Shown here: positions 47,006 to 56,550 of the stretch, in pieces | Layout: each line of letters begins with the position of its first letter | Position numbering within the stretch: position 1 is the first letter of the stretch | DNA from: an uncultured Chlorobiaceae bacterium | GTDB taxonomy: Bacteria > Bacteroidota > Chlorobiia > Chlorobiales > Chlorobiaceae | Length of the DNA: 59,547 bases | Assembly: GCA_903994635.1 (NCBI GenBank) | Contig: CAJEXQ010000013.1 | Location: 1-59,547 of the forward strand | Reading direction: 5' to 3' | Made by a program: the position numbers and the translations under genes | Notes under the pieces: model-generated | What the model was told of the DNA's origin: nothing | The model's database searches: none | Seen by the model: the letters and a program-made list of their open reading frames with translations, nothing else

Positions 47006-47475
47006 AGCTGGCCATCCATCCGGAGGTTGCGTTCATTCATTTTTTCAAGGATAATCCTGACCAGATATTGCAGTGCATTGAGCACGTAGGTAAAGTAGGC
47101 CAGAAATGCATCCCACAGAAGCACCTCCTGTGAGGCTCCGAACCAGGCCAGAAAAAAGTAGAGCAGGTGAAACGATGCGGCAACGGTGCTTCCCACATCT
47201 TCCCAGAAAAACTCTTTGGAATAGACCCATTTATCGAAAACCTCCTTTTCAAAAAACATTCCTGTAATGAAAAGAAGCGCAAAAAAGAGTGTTTTGAAGA
47301 GAATTGCCAGGCTGACCCAGTAAAGAGCGGGGACAAAAAGAGCGTTGGCATAAAGTATTGTTATGGTCAGGCCTGCAATAAAAAAAAGAAACTGTATCGG
47401 GGCAAGGATAATCTGAATATCGGTCCAGATGGAGGCGTTTCGTTTGAGAAGCTGTTCAGGGGTGTAGCGAGGCAT
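47002..47475 (-). CDS. bchV: Bacteriochlorophyllide 3-vinyl hydratase (BchV/BchF)
   Basis: A 157-residue membrane protein with four helices. It begins [20 protein letters not shown], then [16 protein letters not shown], matching the BchF family, which adds water to the 3-vinyl group of chlorophyllide-type pigments on the way to bacteriochlorophylls a, c, d or e. Green sulfur bacteria have two paralogues, BchF and BchV; I favour BchV because in Chlorobaculum tepidum that copy lies near the RuBisCO-like gene, as here. That choice rests on remembered gene order. It is divergent from recX. Confidence 0.8.
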   Translation of the reverse strand: MPRYTPEQLLKRNASIWTDIQIILAPIQFLFFIAGLTITILYANALFVPALYWVSLAILFKTLFFALLFITGMFFEKEVFDKWVYSKEFFWEDVGSTVAASFHLLYFFLAWFGASQEVLLWDAFLAYFTYVLNALQYLVRIILEKMNERNLRMDGQL

Positions 47476-47641
47476 CGTCTTGTTCGCTTGACTGATAAAA
47501 AAGATAGAGCAGCGGCACCAAGGCCGACACCTTCATTATGAAAGGATGGAATATAATAAACTATTTATTTTGAAGAGATCTTTTCCGTGTGTTAGATTAC
47601 TCACCGCCCCAAAAATTTTCCGACTTTTGAATGTGCCGATC

Positions 47642-48124
47642 ATGCTGAAAACCCCGACTACCTCACCCATAACATTCGCCTTCAAACTCCTCAGTCTGCG
47701 CAATCACAGCCGCGCCGAGCTGGAGCGAAAACTCCTGAAAAAGGGATTTGCACCGGAAAACATCTGGCCACTCCTCGAAAAACTCACCAGAGAGGGAGTG
47801 CTCAACGACCGAATCTTCAGCATGGAGCTAATCAGAAGCCGAACGCGGCAAAAGCCAGCCGGAAAAATGAAAATGCGGGCAGAACTCAGAAAAAAAGGGA
47901 TTTCGGACGAGATAGTTGAAGAGCTCCTGAAGGAGTATCAAAGTGAAGAACTCTGCCTGCTGGCTGCCAAAAAAAAAATTGGTTCACTGCACGGCGCAAC
48001 CGAAGCAATAAAAAAAAAGAGGATCGAGCTCTTCCTGCACAACCGCGGTTTTGCATGGCAGGAGATTCAGGCAGCGATAAGAAGTTGTTTTCAAGCTGGT
48101 ACTGACGATGAAGAGACCTGTTAG
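47642..48124 (+). CDS. recX: Regulatory protein RecX
   Basis: A 160-residue helical protein of the RecX family, which inhibits RecA filaments. Three repeated helical units are seen: [38 protein letters not shown] and [20 protein letters not shown]. The open frame reaches 47546, but the ATG at 47642 begins the conserved part. Its stop overlaps the pyrH stop (convergent genes) by four bases. recA is not in the window. Confidence 0.85.
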   Translation: MLKTPTTSPITFAFKLLSLRNHSRAELERKLLKKGFAPENIWPLLEKLTREGVLNDRIFSMELIRSRTRQKPAGKMKMRAELRKKGISDEIVEELLKEYQSEELCLLAAKKKIGSLHGATEAIKKKRIELFLHNRGFAWQEIQAAIRSCFQAGTDDEETC

Positions 48125-48840
48125 GCAAGATCACCATGCACCAGCGAGCCAATTTTCTCCCCACGCAGCAGCCTGGTGAGATTCCCTTTTTCATTCATGT
48201 TCATCACCACAATGGGCAGCGCATTCTCACTGCAAAGGGTGATAGCAGTCATATCCATCACCCGAAGATTTTTGCGAATAACATCGAGGTAGGAGATATC
48301 GGGGAAAAATTCAGCATTTGCATTTTTTTCGGGGTCAGAATCGTAGATACCATCAACCCTTGTCCCTTTGACAATAATATCAGCCTCAATCTCGATAGCC
48401 CGCAAGGAGGCGGCAGTGTCAGTAGTAAAATAGGGGTTTCCTGTGCCTGCCCCAAAAATAACCACTCTCCCCTTTTCAAGATGGCGGACAGCCCGGCGCC
48501 TGATAAAGGGCTCGGCCATCTGCTCCATTTTTATTGCGGTCTGGAGACGTGTATAGACTCCTTTGCGCTCAAGGGCATCCTGAAAAGCCAGGGAGTTGAT
48601 CACCGTGGCCAGCATCCCCATATAGTCGGCCTGAACACGATCCATGTTCGCAGCAGCCTCCGACATACCCCTGAAAATATTACCCCCGCCAATAACCAGG
48701 GCAATTTGAGCGCCCATATCGCGGGCCTCTTTTATCTCCTCGGCATAACGTTCAAGCATATCGGAATTAATACCATAGCCATCCTTTCCGGCAAGCGCTT
48801 CACCACTCAATTTCAGCAAGATCCGCTTGTATTGGAGCAT
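48121..48840 (-). CDS. pyrH: UMP kinase
   Basis: A 239-residue hexameric UMP kinase of the amino-acid-kinase fold, making UDP from UMP. Seen are [46 protein letters not shown] and the C-terminal [16 protein letters not shown]. Last gene of the rplM-rpsI-rpsB-tsf-pyrH group, but separated from tsf by a terminator hairpin, so read-through or its own promoter is implied. Confidence 0.96.
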   Translation of the reverse strand: MLQYKRILLKLSGEALAGKDGYGINSDMLERYAEEIKEARDMGAQIALVIGGGNIFRGMSEAAANMDRVQADYMGMLATVINSLAFQDALERKGVYTRLQTAIKMEQMAEPFIRRRAVRHLEKGRVVIFGAGTGNPYFTTDTAASLRAIEIEADIIVKGTRVDGIYDSDPEKNANAEFFPDISYLDVIRKNLRVMDMTAITLCSENALPIVVMNMNEKGNLTRLLRGEKIGSLVHGDLA

Positions 48841-48896
48841 ATCCTTCTCCTCATGAACAAAGGGTTAATAAAAAAGGTGTCGTCAAATTTTGAACG

Positions 48897-48927
48897 AAAA
48901 AAAAGCCTCGAACAATGAGGCTTTTTT
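48897..48927 (-). terminator. Hairpin terminator between tsf and pyrH
   Basis: A perfect GCCTC/GAGGC stem with a seven-base loop is flanked by A-runs and T-runs, so it can work in both directions. Read on the minus strand it lies just after the tsf stop. It probably lowers, without abolishing, transcription into pyrH. Confidence 0.75.
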
Positions 48928-48932
48928 TCTAT

Positions 48933-49799
48933 TTATTCTCCCAACTGATAGCGGACAAATCGTGTAACATCGACCTTCGCCTGATTCTTTTTTCGACAGT
49001 CGCTGAGCACACCTGAAACCTTTGCCTTGTCATCCTTGATGAAGACTTGCTCACTCAGCACAACATCCTGATAATATTTTTCAAGTCTGCCAAGAACAAT
49101 CCTGTCGACAAACTCCTCTTTCTTTCCCTGCTCAAGAGCCTGCTGACGATAGATTTCTGACTCTTTTGCGATATAATCGGCAGACACAGAAGAACGATCA
49201 ACAACCACAGGAGCAGACGCTGCTACCTGCATGGCAAGATCTTTGGCAAGGGCACCAACACACTCAGGTTTGTCGGTATCGACCTGAATAAGAGTGCCAA
49301 GCTTTGCGCCAGGATGAATATACCCCTCAACAAGGCCATCAGGCGCGTCAAAAAAGGCCAGACGCTTGAGATTGATCTTTTCGCCGAGCTTGCCGGTCAT
49401 GCTCTTCATGGCATCTTCCACTGTTTCTCCTCCATAAGCTTCGCCAAGCTTCAGCGTCAAAAGTGCTTCGGACGATGTGGTGCGGTTTGCAAGAGCGAGG
49501 TCACCAAGTGCCGCTACAAAACCGGTAAAGTCATCACCAAGGGCAACAAAGTCAGTCTCACAGTTCAGTTCAAGAATAACGCCACTCTTGCGATCTGCCG
49601 TTAACTTGATGCTGACCATACCCTCTTTGGCATCCCTGTCCGCACGTTTAGCAGCGAGCGCTGCACCTTTTTTGCGCAGATAGTCGATTGCCTGCTCAAT
49701 ATCCCCGCCTGTTTCATCAAGGGCTTTCTTGCAGTCCATCATCCCTGCACCCGTTATATCACGAAGATTTTTTACATCTTTTGCTGAAGTCTGGCTCAT
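48933..49799 (-). CDS. tsf: Elongation factor Ts
   Basis: A 288-residue nucleotide-exchange factor for EF-Tu. The N-terminal UBA-like part has [20 protein letters not shown] and [18 protein letters not shown]; the core has [11 protein letters not shown], the contact to EF-Tu. Length is typical. It lies 41 bases after rpsB, the standard neighbour. Confidence 0.97.
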   Translation of the reverse strand: MSQTSAKDVKNLRDITGAGMMDCKKALDETGGDIEQAIDYLRKKGAALAAKRADRDAKEGMVSIKLTADRKSGVILELNCETDFVALGDDFTGFVAALGDLALANRTTSSEALLTLKLGEAYGGETVEDAMKSMTGKLGEKINLKRLAFFDAPDGLVEGYIHPGAKLGTLIQVDTDKPECVGALAKDLAMQVAASAPVVVDRSSVSADYIAKESEIYRQQALEQGKKEEFVDRIVLGRLEKYYQDVVLSEQVFIKDDKAKVSGVLSDCRKKNQAKVDVTRFVRYQLGE

Positions 49800-49840
49800 G
49801 TCACTTTTACTATTTTCTCTTGTTTAATGATAAACACTGA

Positions 49841-50608
49841 TTATTCGCTGATCTCTTCTGCAACACCAACACCATCGGCATCCACTTCAACCTCATCCAT
49901 TTCGGCAAGCACCTCGTTTTCAACCTTCAGCTCACGTGCCTTGATGACGATGTCGGCAACTGCCTTGACCATAAGCTGAATAGAGCGAATGGCATCATCG
50001 TTGGCCGGAATGACATAGTCAACCAGTTCCGGATCGCAGTTGGTATCAACCATGGCAATAATGGGGATGCCAAGCGAGCGAGCCTCCTTGATGGCGATAT
50101 GTTCTTTTTTGATGTCAACGATAAAGAGTGCCGCAGGGAGCCTTGTCATGGTGGCAATACCACCGAGAATCCTCATAAGCTTCTCCTTTTCACGACCAAG
50201 CATGAGACGCTCTTTTTTGGTAATCATATCGTAGGTGCCGTCAGTGGCCATCCTGTCGATGGAGTTCATCCTTCTGATGCTCTGACGGATAGTCTGAAAG
50301 TTGGTCAGCATACCGCCCAGCCAGCGTTCACAAACGTAAGGCATACCTGCGCGCTCTGCCTGCTCGGCAATAATGTGTTTGGCCTGTTTTTTGGTACCAA
50401 CAAACATGATCTCCCTGCCAGTCTGCGCAATGGCCTCAAGCGCCTTGAAGGCTTCATCGGCAAGAACGACGGTTTTTTGTAGATCGATAATATGAACACC
50501 GTTTTTCTCCATGAAAATGTACGGCTTCATTTTTGGACACCAGCGACGTGCAAGGTGGCCGAAATGAACTCCTGCGCGGAGCATCTCTTCAAGCTGGAAA
50601 TGTGACAT
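49841..50608 (-). CDS. rpsB: 30S ribosomal protein S2
   Basis: A 255-residue S2. Seen are [33 protein letters not shown] and [20 protein letters not shown]. The acidic C-terminal tail ([17 protein letters not shown]) is common. Its 5' leader holds a stable hairpin, listed separately. Confidence 0.97.
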   Translation of the reverse strand: MSHFQLEEMLRAGVHFGHLARRWCPKMKPYIFMEKNGVHIIDLQKTVVLADEAFKALEAIAQTGREIMFVGTKKQAKHIIAEQAERAGMPYVCERWLGGMLTNFQTIRQSIRRMNSIDRMATDGTYDMITKKERLMLGREKEKLMRILGGIATMTRLPAALFIVDIKKEHIAIKEARSLGIPIIAMVDTNCDPELVDYVIPANDDAIRSIQLMVKAVADIVIKARELKVENEVLAEMDEVEVDADGVGVAEEISE

Positions 50609-50655
50609 AGCGACTCTTTTTTTGTTTAGTTAATCCTCTACCATGCATCCTTGCA

Positions 50656-50684
50656 GTCCGGTATCCAGCGCCAAGGCGCCGGAC
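50656..50684 (-). promoter_or_regulatory. Stable hairpin in the rpsB leader
   Basis: On the minus strand GTCCGG-CGCC-TT-GGCG-CTGGATA-CCGGAC forms a double stem with a bulge, about 50 bases before the rpsB start. No T-run follows, so it is not an intrinsic terminator. S2 autoregulates through its mRNA leader in other bacteria; this may be such a site. Inference only. Confidence 0.4.
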
Positions 50685-50778
50685 ACTTCCGGAAAGCTTC
50701 ATCTGGATGGCCTCCAGAGTGGCATGATATGCGAAGTTGTGCTCTGATAACGTACCATATAACGAAAACAAAGGCAGA

Positions 50779-51174
50779 TCAACGTTTCGAGAACTGGAAA
50801 CGTTTGCGGGCCTTTTTGCGTCCAAATTTTTTCCGCTCAACCATTCTGGGATCTCTGGTCAAAAGCCTTTCGGTTTTAAGAATGGCGCGAGCCGCTTCAT
50901 CAAACTCAGTCAGCGCACGGGCAATAGCCAAGCTCACTGCTCCAGACTGACCACTGACGCCGCCACCCTGAACATTGATCCTGATGTCAAACTCTTCCAT
51001 TTTTTCGGTGATAGCAAGAGGTCTGAGTGCCTGCTGGCGCTTGAACTCATCCTTGAAATACTCTTCAACCGGCAGCTTGTTGATAATAACCCGGCCTTTG
51101 CCCGGAGTCATAAAAGCTCGAGCCACCGAGGTTTTACGGCGACCTACTGTATCGATAACCTCTTTCATTCCCAA
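50779..51174 (-). CDS. rpsI: 30S ribosomal protein S9
   Basis: A 131-residue S9. Seen are [20 protein letters not shown] at the start, [20 protein letters not shown] in the middle and the basic tail [10 protein letters not shown] that reaches the ribosomal P site. It follows rplM by 11 bases, the standard L13-S9 pair. Confidence 0.97.
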   Translation of the reverse strand: MGMKEVIDTVGRRKTSVARAFMTPGKGRVIINKLPVEEYFKDEFKRQQALRPLAITEKMEEFDIRINVQGGGVSGQSGAVSLAIARALTEFDEAARAILKTERLLTRDPRMVERKKFGRKKARKRFQFSKR

Positions 51175-51185
51175 TTCTTTAATAT

Positions 51186-51635
51186 TTAGTTTACCTTCAA
51201 TTCAACGGGAGACTGCGAAGCGTGCGGGTGGGTGTTGCCAGCATAGACCTTGAGTTTTCTGAAAAGCTGACGGCCAAGATTGTTGTGCGGCAACATCCCC
51301 CAGACAGCATTTTCGATAATTCTTTCCGGCTTTTTCTTCAAAAGATCTTTTACACGATCGAATTTAACACCACCAGGATATTGAGAGTGCGAAAAATAGC
51401 TTTTCTGATCTTCCTTTTTACCACTAAGCGCAACTTTCTCAGCATTGGTAACCACAATAAAATCGCCAGTATCGATATGTGGCGTGAACTGCGGCTTGTG
51501 CTTGCCCCTCAGGATCTGCGCAATTTCAGAGGCCATTCTGCCCAACACCTGACCTTCGGCATCAACAACATACCACTTGCGCTCGACTTCTGCCGGCTTT
51601 GCCGAATATGTTTTAAAACTTAACGTCTTACTCAT
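51186..51635 (-). CDS. rplM: 50S ribosomal protein L13
   Basis: A 149-residue L13. Seen are [37 protein letters not shown] and [20 protein letters not shown]. First gene of the ribosomal group. Confidence 0.97.
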   Translation of the reverse strand: MSKTLSFKTYSAKPAEVERKWYVVDAEGQVLGRMASEIAQILRGKHKPQFTPHIDTGDFIVVTNAEKVALSGKKEDQKSYFSHSQYPGGVKFDRVKDLLKKKPERIIENAVWGMLPHNNLGRQLFRKLKVYAGNTHPHASQSPVELKVN

Positions 51636-51712
51636 GCTCTTACTATAGATTAACTGGACTTTTGCGAAAATACAAAGTTCGTTAATGTAAATTATTCCGC
51701 TTAATTCTACAA

Positions 51713-51718
51713 ATTATA
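51713..51718 (-). promoter_or_regulatory. Possible -10 box of the rplM operon
   Basis: Read on the minus strand, a perfect TATAAT lies 78 bases before the rplM start. The -35 region 17 bases upstream is poor. It is the best candidate in the 174-base gap between the tpsA stop and rplM. Confidence 0.35.
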
Positions 51719-51809
51719 CCTTGTACGCAGGAAAATGGAGGGGAGAAGAATTATTCGCCAGCGAAGTTCGTGCTGAACATCAACTATAGAATCATACCAT
51801 AAAATAGCG

Positions 51810-54800
51810 CTAATTTACACCGTCAGAAGAAATAACCACATCCCAGCTTAAATCACCCACTTGGATCTGTACTGTCAACGGAAATGCTCCCTCAGGCACC
51901 TGGTCAACAACAAAAAGCTTTGTTTGTGCATCATACTTTATCCAGCCAGGCAGCGAAGCCCCTCCAGCAAGAGAAAACTGCCCAACAGTATTTGTCGCAG
52001 CCATAGTATCCGTCACGTCTGCTGGCAAGGATATTCGAAATGCTGATCCTGAATAAAGAAGTTGATTCGAAACCTTAATATTTATAAGACCAGCAGCCTG
52101 TGGTGTCGATGGACTGACCAGCGTTACCATAATCGCGCCAGCAGAAGAGATATCGCCCCGTGACGTTGCTCCACCTGTGGCTGTTCCTGATGTGCCGCTG
52201 CTTGAACCAGATCCAGCAAAATATGTTATGAGGGCTGGTCCACCAGGATTTGTAGCTCCAGGATTTGTAATGCCGCTATCGAGCTCTATAACAGGCGAGA
52301 GTGCCGGAATTATGGTCAGTACCCCATTGACTTCAATAAAATCATAATTATTAGCAGTTAACCCCGCTGCGCTTGCAACAATCGCGACAGAGCCTACGCC
52401 CGTCGCCACCGTCGCAGTGCTGCTGCCAACTGCTGTGCCACTCACCACCGCACTCGTCTCCCCGTTCACAAACCCGCTTATCGTTTCACTGAACGTCGGG
52501 TTCACTCCGCCGTAAAGCCTTGTCTGGTTGTCTGCTGTCACCGTCAGATGGGCTGGGGTGATCGTACTCGTCGTGTTGTCGGTGTAGCTCACCGTGTAGT
52601 TCCCGCCGCTGTTGCCGTCACTCACCATCACTGCGGTTGTCGTGACAATCTTGTTTCCTGCGCCTGCATTGGCATCCGTGAACGCGAAGGTACCGCCGCT
52701 CAGGGTATCTGTTGCGCTGCCGTTACTGGCATTGGTGTACAGCGTCCCGCCGGTCACTATCGCACTACCAGCCGCCGTAAGGCTGCCATCATAGACTCTC
52801 GTCACGTCGCCACTCCCGATGCTCAACAACGCCGGGCTGATCGTCGCCGACACCAACCCGGCGGTCAGCGTGTAGTTTGAGTTCGATAACACCAGGCCAT
52901 TCGTCGCGAAACCGCTGTAGGTCGCCGCGTTGGCGCTCAATACCTCTGCCGTCCCACTGCTTATCGTCACCACATCGGAATCTGCCTTGTCGGCCTCCGT
53001 CAGCATCGCGCTGTCCGCACTGAAACTCGTGCTACCATCGTACATGCGGCTTGCGGTCAGACCGATCGCTTTCTGGCGGATTGTCGAGGGGGCATTTGCC
53101 CGGTCCATTGTCGGTAACTGGTAGTTGCTCGCCAAGGAAGTACCATTATCCGACAGTGTCAGTGCCGTCAGGTAGTTTGCCGCGTTGTCCGCTACATCTT
53201 TGCTCAGGTATGTCGCACTCGTAAAGCCCAGCGTCTCATTGCCTGCGCCGCTTATTGCCACGCTTGTATTGCCGGTATCGGTCAACCCATTGTACGTCTT
53301 CGTCGCCGTGCCAAGCGTCACCGTCGCCTTGTTGATCGTCACCGAGCTGCCCGTCGTGCTCAGCGCATCGTAGTTGCTCGACACACCACCACCTGAGCCC
53401 GTGCCAAGACTTAATCCGGTCACACTCGCAAGCGTGCTGCCAGTCTGAACATCCTTGCTTGTCAGATTGCTCGTGTCGCCTGAGCCACTGACACCGAACT
53501 TCTCACTATTAACTCCCGCCGCTGTCAACACACTGCCGTCTACCACCGTCGTGCCATCATAAAGCCGACTGCCGTTCAACGTCAAATTTGCCTTGTTGAT
53601 TGTTACCGAGCTACCCGTCGTGCTCAACGCGTTGTAGTTGCTCGACACACCACCACCTGAACCCGTGCCAAGACTCAATCCGGTCACACTCGCAAGCGTG
53701 CTGCTCGTCTGAACATCCTTGCTTGTCAGATTACTCGTGTCGCCTGAACCACTGACACTGAACTTCTCGCCATTAACTCCCGCCGCTGTCAACACACTGC
53801 CGTCTACCACTTTCGTACCATCATAGATCCGGCTGCCGCTCAACGTCAAATTTGCCTTGTTCACCGTCAAATTCCCACCAATGACATCATAGCCCTGCTG
53901 TGTGGAATAGTAGCCAGTATTATAGATACCAGCACTGGTTCCTGACGCAGCAGTTCCCGAAACGCCCAAAGTCGTTGTTGTAGTGCCACTTTGGGAGACT
54001 CCATTATAGGATGTCGATACATCAGCAAGTGTCAACGTGGTTAAAAAACTCCTGAGCAGCGGCGCCGTATGACCTTCGTAGATACGCCAGACGGCGCTAC
54101 TGCCCCCTGTATTTGAGATAGCAGCCCCCCAGGCAAAATTGGACATCGTCATCATCTCTGTGGAACTCAAGCCTGTAACACCAGCTTGCGAAGCGCCAGT
54201 ACCGCCAATGCCAACAGATCTCAGTGACAGAACATTATCCCAATAACTGGCACTGATGCTGCCTGCAACGTTCTGCCCTACAAGCCCGCCGACACTGGCT
54301 GTACCAGTCACACTGCCCGTCGAATAGCTGTTACTGATGCTGCCAGCATTAATCTGCCCAGCCAGGCCGCCCACATTGCTGCTATTGCCACTGCCCGTCA
54401 CGCTGCCCGTCGCGTAACTGTTGCTGATGCTGCTGCCAGTATTAGCCTGCCCAACCAGCCCGCCGACATTGGTGGTACCCGTCACGCTGCCCGTCGAATA
54501 GCTGTTACTGATGCTACCAACATTCAGTCCAATCAGACCGCCGACACTGCTGGTGCTGCCCGTCACGCTGCCCGTCGCATAGCTGTTACTGATGTTGCCA
54601 TCATTCTGCCCAATCAGACCACCGACAATGGTGCTGCCCCTCACCGTCGCACCTGCAAGACCCACATTGCGGATGATGCCCGTTACATAGCCAAACAGCC
54701 CTACATATTCTGCTTCAGGACGGTTGATTGTAAGCCCAGTAATGGTGTGACCAAGACCATCGAAGATACCGGTGAATTTATTGGCGTTATTCCCGATCGG

Positions 54801-56459
54801 CGCAAAGCCTAAGTTACTGTCCCACCCTGGAGTACCTGTCGCATCAATATTACCACCAAGGACATAATTCCCTGAAAGATTAGCATGTGTATTGCTTGCT
54901 GCCATGCCCTGCAACGTCATTATTGCTGGCGATGTGGTTGCCTCCGCAGCGCCACCAAGACTTGTGATGACCGTATAATACGTTACATTCACGTTATTGC
55001 CCAGCTTCGTACTGAAGTTCCCTGAGTTTGCTGTCGCAGTAAATGCCAAAAGGCTAATGGTGCTGCCTGAACCCAGCGTATAGGTTGCCGTATTCCCTGC
55101 CGCAGCAGCCCCCTGACCATAAGAGAGCGCCAAAGCACCAGTCGCTCCAGAAGCAGTAATATTTGCGTTAATAGTGATATTTCGCCAAGCGTTGAGCGTG
55201 AGCATGTTGTTCGCGCTCCAGCTTACTGGATCGTTGACAAAGATGTCGCCGTTGCCGTTGGTGGATGTATAACGATTTGTTGCACTGTCAGTACCAGTAG
55301 CAGTCTGAATGGTAACCGAATTTGAATTCAGCAAGTTGCCCAATGCTGCACCGGAAATGTTGCCACCAGTTGCCGCAACGGTAAAATCATACGGATCAAG
55401 CAGAAAGGTGCCGCTCTGCCCACTGGCAGCAGCCGTGGTAATATGAGCGCCATCTGCAATATTAACCTGGCTACCGGAAGTCTCCACAAACCCTCCATCG
55501 CCTCCATTCGGGGCGCTGGCATCAAGCGTGCCGCTCACATCCGTCACGCCACTCTCCATGTCGGAGAGCAGCAGAATCCGTCCGCCATTGCTCTCGATGG
55601 TGCGGGCTTCAACAACTCCGCTGTTGGTGACACTCGCTGTCTTCAGTGCATTGGCGGCTTTTGCGGTCATCACCACAACACCACCATCAGCCCTCACGAG
55701 TCCTTTGTTTTCAACGAGCGCATCAATAGCTCCGTGATCAACCGTGTATCTAATAAGGCCACTACCGGTAAAATCAAGTGTCACCTGGTTACCAGCAGCA
55801 AGCAGGGCGCTGCCTCGGTTGACAGTAATGCTCCCTTCGTTGCTCACCCTGGGCGCCATCAGGGCAACCACTCCGCCATCTGCAATTTTAATTGACCCTT
55901 GGTTGAGGATAGCTCCAGCGCTTCCCTGATTGTTGAAGCTGTATTTGCCCGCCAGGTAGTCGCTGTCGAGCATGTTGAGCGACGTGGCAACAAGGCCTCC
56001 AACATTCACACTGGCCGTTTTACCAAAAATAATCCCTGATGGATTGAGCAGAAACACCTGACCATTGGCCGACAGCGAACCCATGATCTGCGTAGGGTTC
56101 TGGTCGGTGATGCGGTTCAGCGCTGAAGCGGAGGTGCCCGGCTGGTTAAAACGTACCGCGGCGCTTTGGCCTATATTGAAGCTCTGCCAGTTGGCAATCA
56201 TCCGCTGGCTCGACTGGTCAACCCTCATCTGGCTGCCGCTGGTGGCAATGGTAGCGTTGCCGGAGGTCACCTGACCACCGGTCGGCAACGCCCCGGGCTC
56301 AAGAGCGTAGGCTGGCCCCACCGCCGCAAACATCGCAGCCAGAGCTGCAATGCTGCGAAGTGGAGATGACGGCACTTTTCCATTACCCTTGACCTTTTCA
56401 GAGACAACGATCCATCGCTCTTTTGTTTTTGACCAGATCAGGTTAAATATGCTGTTCAT
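51810..56459 (-). CDS. Two-partner secretion adhesin (TpsA, filamentous haemagglutinin-like)
   Basis: A 1549-residue secreted protein. Residues 1-25 are an extended signal region (ESPR, MNSIFNLIWSKTKERWIVVS) followed by a hydrophobic signal ending near YALE. Residues about 50-300 form the TPS domain with FNQPGTSASALNRI and NPSGIIFGK. Residues about 610-745 hold five GLUG-type repeats (VGGLIGQ..., ISNSYATGSVTG). Residues about 868-1043 are two near-identical 88-residue YDG repeats, followed by further MBG-like units to about 1430 and a proline/glycine stretch. Its transporter is encoded 91 bases upstream. It is probably a cell-surface or released adhesin. Confidence 0.88.
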   Translation of the reverse strand: MNSIFNLIWSKTKERWIVVSEKVKGNGKVPSSPLRSIAALAAMFAAVGPAYALEPGALPTGGQVTSGNATIATSGSQMRVDQSSQRMIANWQSFNIGQSAAVRFNQPGTSASALNRITDQNPTQIMGSLSANGQVFLLNPSGIIFGKTASVNVGGLVATSLNMLDSDYLAGKYSFNNQGSAGAILNQGSIKIADGGVVALMAPRVSNEGSITVNRGSALLAAGNQVTLDFTGSGLIRYTVDHGAIDALVENKGLVRADGGVVVMTAKAANALKTASVTNSGVVEARTIESNGGRILLLSDMESGVTDVSGTLDASAPNGGDGGFVETSGSQVNIADGAHITTAAASGQSGTFLLDPYDFTVAATGGNISGAALGNLLNSNSVTIQTATGTDSATNRYTSTNGNGDIFVNDPVSWSANNMLTLNAWRNITINANITASGATGALALSYGQGAAAAGNTATYTLGSGSTISLLAFTATANSGNFSTKLGNNVNVTYYTVITSLGGAAEATTSPAIMTLQGMAASNTHANLSGNYVLGGNIDATGTPGWDSNLGFAPIGNNANKFTGIFDGLGHTITGLTINRPEAEYVGLFGYVTGIIRNVGLAGATVRGSTIVGGLIGQNDGNISNSYATGSVTGSTSSVGGLIGLNVGSISNSYSTGSVTGTTNVGGLVGQANTGSSISNSYATGSVTGSGNSSNVGGLAGQINAGSISNSYSTGSVTGTASVGGLVGQNVAGSISASYWDNVLSLRSVGIGGTGASQAGVTGLSSTEMMTMSNFAWGAAISNTGGSSAVWRIYEGHTAPLLRSFLTTLTLADVSTSYNGVSQSGTTTTTLGVSGTAASGTSAGIYNTGYYSTQQGYDVIGGNLTVNKANLTLSGSRIYDGTKVVDGSVLTAAGVNGEKFSVSGSGDTSNLTSKDVQTSSTLASVTGLSLGTGSGGGVSSNYNALSTTGSSVTINKANLTLNGSRLYDGTTVVDGSVLTAAGVNSEKFGVSGSGDTSNLTSKDVQTGSTLASVTGLSLGTGSGGGVSSNYDALSTTGSSVTINKATVTLGTATKTYNGLTDTGNTSVAISGAGNETLGFTSATYLSKDVADNAANYLTALTLSDNGTSLASNYQLPTMDRANAPSTIRQKAIGLTASRMYDGSTSFSADSAMLTEADKADSDVVTISSGTAEVLSANAATYSGFATNGLVLSNSNYTLTAGLVSATISPALLSIGSGDVTRVYDGSLTAAGSAIVTGGTLYTNASNGSATDTLSGGTFAFTDANAGAGNKIVTTTAVMVSDGNSGGNYTVSYTDNTTSTITPAHLTVTADNQTRLYGGVNPTFSETISGFVNGETSAVVSGTAVGSSTATVATGVGSVAIVASAAGLTANNYDFIEVNGVLTIIPALSPVIELDSGITNPGATNPGGPALITYFAGSGSSSGTSGTATGGATSRGDISSAGAIMVTLVSPSTPQAAGLINIKVSNQLLYSGSAFRISLPADVTDTMAATNTVGQFSLAGGASLPGWIKYDAQTKLFVVDQVPEGAFPLTVQIQVGDLSWDVVISSDGVN
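53331..53858 (-). repeat. Two tandem 264-base repeats in the adhesin gene
   Basis: Units 53331-53594 and 53595-53858 are nearly identical at DNA level, each coding 88 residues of a YDG-type unit (NKANLTL.GSR.YDGT). The high identity suggests a recent duplication or ongoing homogenisation, so copy number may vary between strains and assemblies. Confidence 0.85.
54230..54625 (-). repeat. GLUG-repeat block in the adhesin gene
   Basis: Five imperfect units of about 75-85 bases coding V-GGL-GQ...SISNSY-TGSVTG. The shared words at DNA level (for example TAGCTGTTACTGATGCTGCC on the plus strand) show expansion by duplication. Confidence 0.8.
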
Positions 56460-56550
56460 AACGTCGTTGCCTTAATAGAATTGTAAAGAAATGGTGATAG
56501 TTGTTGCCTTGTAACACCTTTCAGAGTCTCGCTTTCACCTAACCTTTCAT

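Noticed and set aside
48136..48918. A 260-residue plus-strand frame opposite pyrH
   Set aside because: It is a shadow of pyrH and crosses its terminator hairpin.
53331..54625. Regular repeats that could suggest a CRISPR array
   Set aside because: The units are 75-264 bases, in frame and inside an adhesin gene, with no unique spacers.
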